From an uncultured delta proteobacterium (GTDB taxonomy: Bacteria > UBA10199 > GCA-002796325 > 1-14-0-20-49-13): a stretch of 9,679 bases of DNA. The stretch is from assembly GCA_903868375.1 (NCBI GenBank), contig CAIPVD010000237.1, forward strand, positions 1 to 9,679, read 5' to 3'. The notes beneath the pieces are model-generated. The model saw nothing but the letters and a program-made list of their open reading frames with translations. It had not been told where the DNA came from and searched no databases. Each line of letters begins with the position of its first letter. The stretch's first letter is position 1. Shown here one piece after another: positions 6,688 to 9,679 of this stretch. The translations under genes and the position numbers were made by a program.

Positions 6688-6708
6688 ATGTGCCAAGATG
6701 GATATCTG
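6681..6708 (+). promoter_or_regulatory. Possible promoter for the M6-like protease gene
   Basis: TTGACA at 6681-6686 is a perfect sigma-70 -35 hexamer lying over the first codons of the divergent UbiA gene. Only a weak -10 follows at about 16 bases (TATCTG, 6703-6708). A start near 6715 would give a leader of about 50 bases before the ATG at 6764. The poor -10 keeps confidence low. The 76 bases between the two divergent genes must also serve the minus-strand operon. Confidence 0.25.
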
Positions 6709-6763
6709 AATCGAAATAAAAATCTAGTAAAAAAGCGAACGAGGTGGCATCTTCGCGAGTGAA

Positions 6764-8113
6764 ATGAAGACAAAAGTATTATTGCTTGCCGCGTTGATCG
6801 TGTTTTGCGGAGCTTGCGCCCGCGCTCCCGTGCGCAAGGCGTGGGTTCCAACTAGCGGTAGCGGCGTTGCAGTGCATATCGATAAGATGGACACGAATTT
6901 TAAATATGCAAAGGTGTCGATAGATTATTTCGGCGTTAATGAGAAGTCTGCAAAGGTGAAAGCGCCTTCGCAGAAATTTGGAAATCGGCGTTTGAATATC
7001 TTGGTCATACCTGCGAGATTCGCAGATTCAGAAGATATTCCACGTTTTGCCACGTTTGACTGGATGAAGAACATGATGTTCGGCACATCTAAAGGCGGCG
7101 ACGACAGAAACGCTCGCAACAGCGTAAAAAATTATTTTGCATGGTCAAGTTCAGGCAAGGTGAAATTGTCGGGCGATATCTATGAAAAATGGGCGGTCGT
7201 GAAAAAGCTATCCGATTATCGCGAGATGGATAACCAGAACGACCTGCCGACGCAAATAGTTCAAGACGCTATTTCTACCATCGACGTCGGCTACTGGCGC
7301 GGGAAGAGTTACGACTTCGTCGTTTGCCTTATGCCCGGCGGCTTCTGGTCCATATATAAAGGCGGTTGGTACGAACAGCTCCCGCACTGGAGAGACCCTT
7401 CCTGGCGTTTTAAGGGATATCTCGTGATGGAAATGCCGGTCGAAAAAGATTCTTTCTATGGGATGGAACCGAAAAGGCGCCTACTGCTCGAGAACGAACA
7501 ATCGGCAAATAGTTATGGGCTAAAGCATAGCTGGTGGTACGGTTCCTTCCTGCACGAACTTTTTCACGGGATCGGGCCATACGTTACACTGTCGGATGTT
7601 GAGAACTATGCCGACCTCTATCAACCGCCGTTCGAACTTGTTAAGGAATATGATTTGATGAGCGGCGGAAATCACAATTCGGTTAACGGATATAACGAAC
7701 CCTCGTTCTTTAGCGGATATACGAAGATGAAGCTTGGGTTCGTGAAGCCGCGCATGCTGAAGTTCGGGAACGGAAAAAGAATAAAGATAAAGTTCGCGGA
7801 AGGAAATAGCGGCACGCGTTTGGTAAAAGTTCCGCTTCATAAAAGCGGCGAACTTGGGACGATGTCGCTTAAAGACAGAACTTTTTCCGGCGAGGAATAT
7901 CTATTGATAGAGCTCCGCAAAAAAGGAGAGATTAGCGGGAAACATAATTTTGACGCTGGCCTCCCGCATGAAGGCGTTGCCATCTACCACATTATCGAAG
8001 GTGCTCCGAAGGAATACGGGAACGATGCGAAGAATTTGGTTCAGTTAGTTGACCTGTCTCTCCTCGGCCCTTCGCTGGGTGTGGTTGATTACGTTTATCG
8101 ACTAGAAGAGTAG
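6764..8113 (+). CDS. M6-like exported metalloprotease, possible lipoprotein
   Basis: The 449-residue protein resembles M6 (immune inhibitor A-like) metalloproteases. The zinc motif is H264-E265-xx-H268-xx-G271 in SFLHELFHGIG. It is followed by YDLMSGG at 296-302, corresponding to the family's Met-turn region, then YTKMKLGFV (319-327). The C-terminal part has EEYLLIELRKKG and FDAGLPHEGVAIYHI (396-410), which I know from the end of M6 catalytic units. The start MKTKVLLLAALIVFCGAC is a signal peptide. C18 could be lipidated, although Cys rather than Leu at the -3 place makes a weak lipobox, so simple secretion is possible. The residues after HELFHGIG differ from the usual G-x-P-D pattern, so this is a distant member and the third zinc ligand is not obvious. 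The ribosome site is poor (GAGTGA close to ATG). Confidence 0.8.
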   Translation: MKTKVLLLAALIVFCGACARAPVRKAWVPTSGSGVAVHIDKMDTNFKYAKVSIDYFGVNEKSAKVKAPSQKFGNRRLNILVIPARFADSEDIPRFATFDWMKNMMFGTSKGGDDRNARNSVKNYFAWSSSGKVKLSGDIYEKWAVVKKLSDYREMDNQNDLPTQIVQDAISTIDVGYWRGKSYDFVVCLMPGGFWSIYKGGWYEQLPHWRDPSWRFKGYLVMEMPVEKDSFYGMEPKRRLLLENEQSANSYGLKHSWWYGSFLHELFHGIGPYVTLSDVENYADLYQPPFELVKEYDLMSGGNHNSVNGYNEPSFFSGYTKMKLGFVKPRMLKFGNGKRIKIKFAEGNSGTRLVKVPLHKSGELGTMSLKDRTFSGEEYLLIELRKKGEISGKHNFDAGLPHEGVAIYHIIEGAPKEYGNDAKNLVQLVDLSLLGPSLGVVDYVYRLEE

Positions 8114-8120
8114 ATGCAAT

Positions 8121-8152
8121 GTCATTGCGAGGAGCGAAGCGACGTGGCAATC
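8121..8152. repeat. Half copy of the GTCATTGCGAG repeat, forming the 3' end of the nuclease gene
   Basis: This 32-base stretch begins GTCATTGCGAG and ends CGTGGCAATC, the same outer and inner motifs as the left half of the element at 1226-1321, with a different core (GAGCGAAGCGA in place of CCACCGAAGGTGG). No partner arm follows, so it is a truncated or solo half. It fills the gap between two convergent genes and supplies the thermonuclease's last ten codons plus its TGA stop. Confidence 0.75.
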
Positions 8153-8643
8153 CCCCGTCCACCCAAACATTTCGGCTCTTTCCAAAGTCCGCGCTTTGCG
8201 GTTTTTGCCTTTTCTTCTGCGGCTACGAACTGGTCCTTATATTTGAACGGATATTTAATGTACGCGATGCCGTAGCCTTGCTTCACTATCTCAAGATTTG
8301 TGAGCGTACCATCCTTTAAATAAAGATAGCCAAGAGTGCGGCCATACATGTCGGTCCGCTTCGCGTCATATTTGATATCGACTTCTTTGCCGGCAAGAAG
8401 AGATACAGCGTAGTCCAGCGCCTTTTCGCCAAGCGCATGAATTTCTTCGTTTGTGCAATGATGCTTCTTCGCATCGCGATACATCTTTAAGCTCTTGTGA
8501 TATTCGGGGGCATCAACTCCTATCAACCTTACCTTTTCATTTCCATCAAGATGCACCGTATCGCCATCAACGACATAAGTGACAGTTCGGGCGAAGGCGG
8601 GGAATGAAATTAAAAGGCAGAAGATGAGGATGAGATGTTTCAT
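8122..8643 (-). CDS. Secreted thermonuclease (SNase-like)
   Basis: This nuclease of the staphylococcal nuclease fold cuts DNA and RNA using Ca2+. From ATG 8643 it has 173 residues. A clear signal peptide (MKHLILIFCLLISFPAFA) precedes the mature domain. Catalytic landmarks are visible: VDGDTV (metal-binding Asp), VRLIGVDAPE (Arg, Asp and Glu of the active site) and TDMYGRTLGYLYL (second catalytic Arg). The frame is open further upstream to 8757, but those 38 codons are a translated GC-rich hairpin repeat (LTLSHEGRGK), so I place the start at the signal peptide. No good ribosome site precedes it. The last residues (GIATSLRSSQ) and the TGA come from a short dispersed repeat, so the native C-terminus has probably been replaced. 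It converges on the M6-like gene, with eight bases between the stops. Confidence 0.88.
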   Translation of the reverse strand: MKHLILIFCLLISFPAFARTVTYVVDGDTVHLDGNEKVRLIGVDAPEYHKSLKMYRDAKKHHCTNEEIHALGEKALDYAVSLLAGKEVDIKYDAKRTDMYGRTLGYLYLKDGTLTNLEIVKQGYGIAYIKYPFKYKDQFVAAEEKAKTAKRGLWKEPKCLGGRGIATSLRSSQ

Positions 8644-8715
8644 GATGGGTGAATGCGTAGCATGATTAACGAGCGGGGGGAAGGGGGATGTTAGTTTGCC
8701 ATTCCCGCGCATTTT

Positions 8716-8738
8716 CCCTCTCCCCTCGTGGGAGAGGG
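8716..8738. repeat. GC-rich perfect hairpin (CCCTCTCCC type)
   Basis: CCCTCTCCC (8716-8724) and GGGAGAGGG (8730-8738) form a 9-bp perfect stem around the loop CTCGT, followed by TGAGGGGG. Translated on the minus strand it gives LTLSHEGRGK, a phrase familiar from spurious N-terminal extensions in many genomes, so it is probably a dispersed intergenic repeat. It lies about 70 bases upstream of the thermonuclease start, within its probable leader. TTTT (8712-8715) lies on its left on the plus strand; no T-run follows it on either transcribed side, so it is not a clear terminator. Confidence 0.65.
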
Positions 8739-8751
8739 TGAGGGGGAACCC

Positions 8752-8809
8752 ACCCATGACGGAGCAATTTGAAATGGGTTGCTCCGTCTGAAATTGCTAC
8801 GTCATGGGT
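8752..8809. repeat. Nested inverted repeat with two alternative stems
   Basis: The left arm at 8752-8770 (ACCCATGACGGAGCAATTT) pairs with the right arm at 8791-8809 over 18 of 19 positions. The same left arm also contains GACGGAGCAA (8758-8767), which pairs perfectly with TTGCTCCGTC (8779-8788) in the spacer. The two hairpins exclude each other. The shape suggests either a small palindromic mobile element or a structured leader; the former fits its place among other repeats. Confidence 0.65.
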
Positions 8810-8890
8810 AGTACGTCATGGATGGTATAGCTATCTTATCCGGCTCTTATCTGGCTTGCCGAATTAAGTCTCGTGTCCCCAGATTCCGTA

Positions 8891-9418
8891 TTATTCTTCG
8901 GTTACTACTTTATAAATATTTTCCAAAATTCTTGGCTGTTCTGTATTACAAAAACGTTCACATTCAGCACGATTAACTTTATTCCATTTATACACATTCA
9001 GCATTATTGTATGAATATCAGAAAATATATTATTTTGGGCTGACGCCGAAATACTTGGAAAGAACATTATAAAAAATAAAACGACATTGATTAAAAGAAA
9101 AAAACTTCCTAGAAAATAACTCCCGATAAAGATTCCCATTATTACAACCAGCAACATGTTGCGCGTTTTATCCAACGCCGATATGCTCGCTTTAATCCAT
9201 AAAACGATATTTGCCGAAAATCCAATTTTCGGATCAACGACTTCACTTTCTTGTTTGATTTTTTCTTTCCCTAAATGATTAAAAAACTTTTTTAATTCAC
9301 CATAATCACCTAATGTTTTTGCTAAAAATTTCGGTGATTTAACACAATTCCAAAAACCAGAGCCCACCACTAGCAAAATAAACCCCAAAATGGTTTCAAT
9401 AATTATTCTAATAATCAT
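8891..9418 (-). CDS. Unknown small membrane protein, AT-rich
   Basis: The 175-residue protein is not recognised. It has a hydrophobic N-terminal helix (about 2-20), a soluble charged stretch (about 25-85) and two further adjacent hydrophobic helices (about 87-102 and 104-120). A C-terminal soluble tail follows with two cysteines (AECERFC, 151-157). The topology suggests an inner-membrane protein with about three spans. Base composition is strongly AT-rich (about one third G+C by eye), unlike the genes to the left, which points to horizontal gain. The only purine-rich sequence before the ATG is AAGAAAAATT, a weak ribosome site. It starts eight bases after the upstream unknown gene, so the two probably form one operon. 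A defence or exclusion role is possible but no motif supports it. Confidence 0.65.
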   Translation of the reverse strand: MIIRIIIETILGFILLVVGSGFWNCVKSPKFLAKTLGDYGELKKFFNHLGKEKIKQESEVVDPKIGFSANIVLWIKASISALDKTRNMLLVVIMGIFIGSYFLGSFFLLINVVLFFIMFFPSISASAQNNIFSDIHTIMLNVYKWNKVNRAECERFCNTEQPRILENIYKVVTEE

Positions 9419-9426
9419 AATTTTTC

Positions 9427-9663
9427 TTAGTGTTTAGAAACATAATTCTGCATTTGTTCCCTTATTGAACTTGAAGTTAGAAAAAGATTAATACTATTAA
9501 CGCCAAACTTATGGACATAGTGCAAAAATACATTTCCGTTAGCAGAATCCCAAACATATTTTTTAGATAAGAATGGATGCTCACTATGCTTACCCATTTC
9601 CCTTTTTAAACATTCTAGAGTTTTTTGAAATAGCAAATCTGATTCATTTCTATCTGGGCTCAT
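9427..9663 (-). CDS. Unknown small soluble protein, start uncertain
   Basis: From ATG 9663 this is a 78-residue protein (start MSPDRNESDLLFQKTLEC) with no signal peptide or membrane helix. The frame stays open upstream to the window edge with no stop, so this may be the C-terminal part of a longer protein. No clear ribosome site precedes the ATG within the 16 visible bases. The N-terminal part is charged and probably helical, and the middle (VWDSANGNVFLHYVHKFGVNSINLFL) looks like strands. No family is recognised. It shares the AT-rich composition and strand of the membrane-protein gene eight bases downstream and is probably co-transcribed with it. Confidence 0.5.
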   Translation of the reverse strand: MSPDRNESDLLFQKTLECLKREMGKHSEHPFLSKKYVWDSANGNVFLHYVHKFGVNSINLFLTSSSIREQMQNYVSKH

Positions 9664-9679
9664 ATGCTGAATGGAAATC

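Larger units (their letters stand above)
8644..8890. other. Gene-free segment rich in inverted repeats
   Basis: No convincing gene lies here. It holds a GC-rich hairpin (8716-8738), a nested inverted repeat (8752-8809), two direct copies of TACGTCATGGRTRG (8798-8811 and 8812-8825) and a tail containing GAATTAAGTCTCGTGTCCCC (8861-8880). From memory, that tail resembles stretches often left near IS200-like transposases in other genomes. It marks the change from balanced G+C on the left to AT-rich DNA on the right, and looks like a patchwork of small mobile or decayed elements. Confidence 0.55.

Noticed and set aside
8119..8319. Plus-strand frame beginning MSLRGAKRRGNPP
   Set aside because: This phrase is the translated dispersed repeat; the rest is antisense to the thermonuclease.
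8716..8738. Rho-independent terminator
   Set aside because: The stem is strong but no T-run follows it on the strand being transcribed.
8644..8757. N-terminal extension of the thermonuclease to 8757
   Set aside because: The added 38 codons are a translated hairpin repeat and would bury the signal peptide, which begins cleanly at ATG 8643.
8716..8825. CRISPR-like repeats
   Set aside because: The repeats are inverted or occur only twice with no spacers of regular length.

Overview
The window reads as a stretch of bacterial chromosome, mostly core or housekeeping genes at roughly 50 % G+C (judged by eye), followed by an AT-rich accessory tail after about 8.9 kb. The signal-peptide proteins, the type 4 uracil-DNA glycosylase with its usual N-terminal helix, and the scattered GTCATTGCGAG-type repeats suggest a Gram-negative, deltaproteobacterium-like or related uncultivated lineage. 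That placement is an impression from family resemblance, not a proof. No rRNA, tRNA, CRISPR array or transposase gene was seen.

Layout. At 1-1414 (minus) a type 4 uracil-DNA glycosylase gene is followed by a partial gene of unknown function that leaves the window at base 1; the latter's ribosome binding site lies in a hairpin. At 1447-4894 (plus) three overlapping genes form a probable operon: a secreted zinc-dependent phospholipase C-like protein, a soluble PRC-barrel/MgtE-N/CBS-pair protein, and an NRAMP-superfamily transporter with non-canonical metal-site residues. At 4889-6687 (minus) a second probable operon encodes a MenA-like UbiA prenyltransferase, a CPBP-family intramembrane protease and a YbaB/EbfC nucleoid protein. 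At 6764-8113 (plus) is an M6-like secreted or lipoprotein metalloprotease, diverging from the UbiA gene. At 8122-8643 (minus) is a secreted thermonuclease. At 8644-8890 is a gene-free segment full of inverted repeats, and at 8891-9663 (minus) are two AT-rich unknown genes.

How the genes work together. The best candidate for a less familiar system is the MgtE-like cytosolic sensor plus NRAMP-like permease pair. The regulatory half of an MgtE Mg2+ channel is encoded without its membrane domain and joined by an ATGA stop/start overlap to a different type of divalent-metal transporter. This looks like a two-gene metal transporter with a dedicated sensor subunit. The second theme is a short mobile palindromic repeat. 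One copy sits in frame inside the uracil-DNA glycosylase, adding 32 codons, and a half copy supplies the last codons and stop of the thermonuclease. The secreted phospholipase, M6 protease and thermonuclease together suggest an organism that degrades external lipid, protein and nucleic acid.
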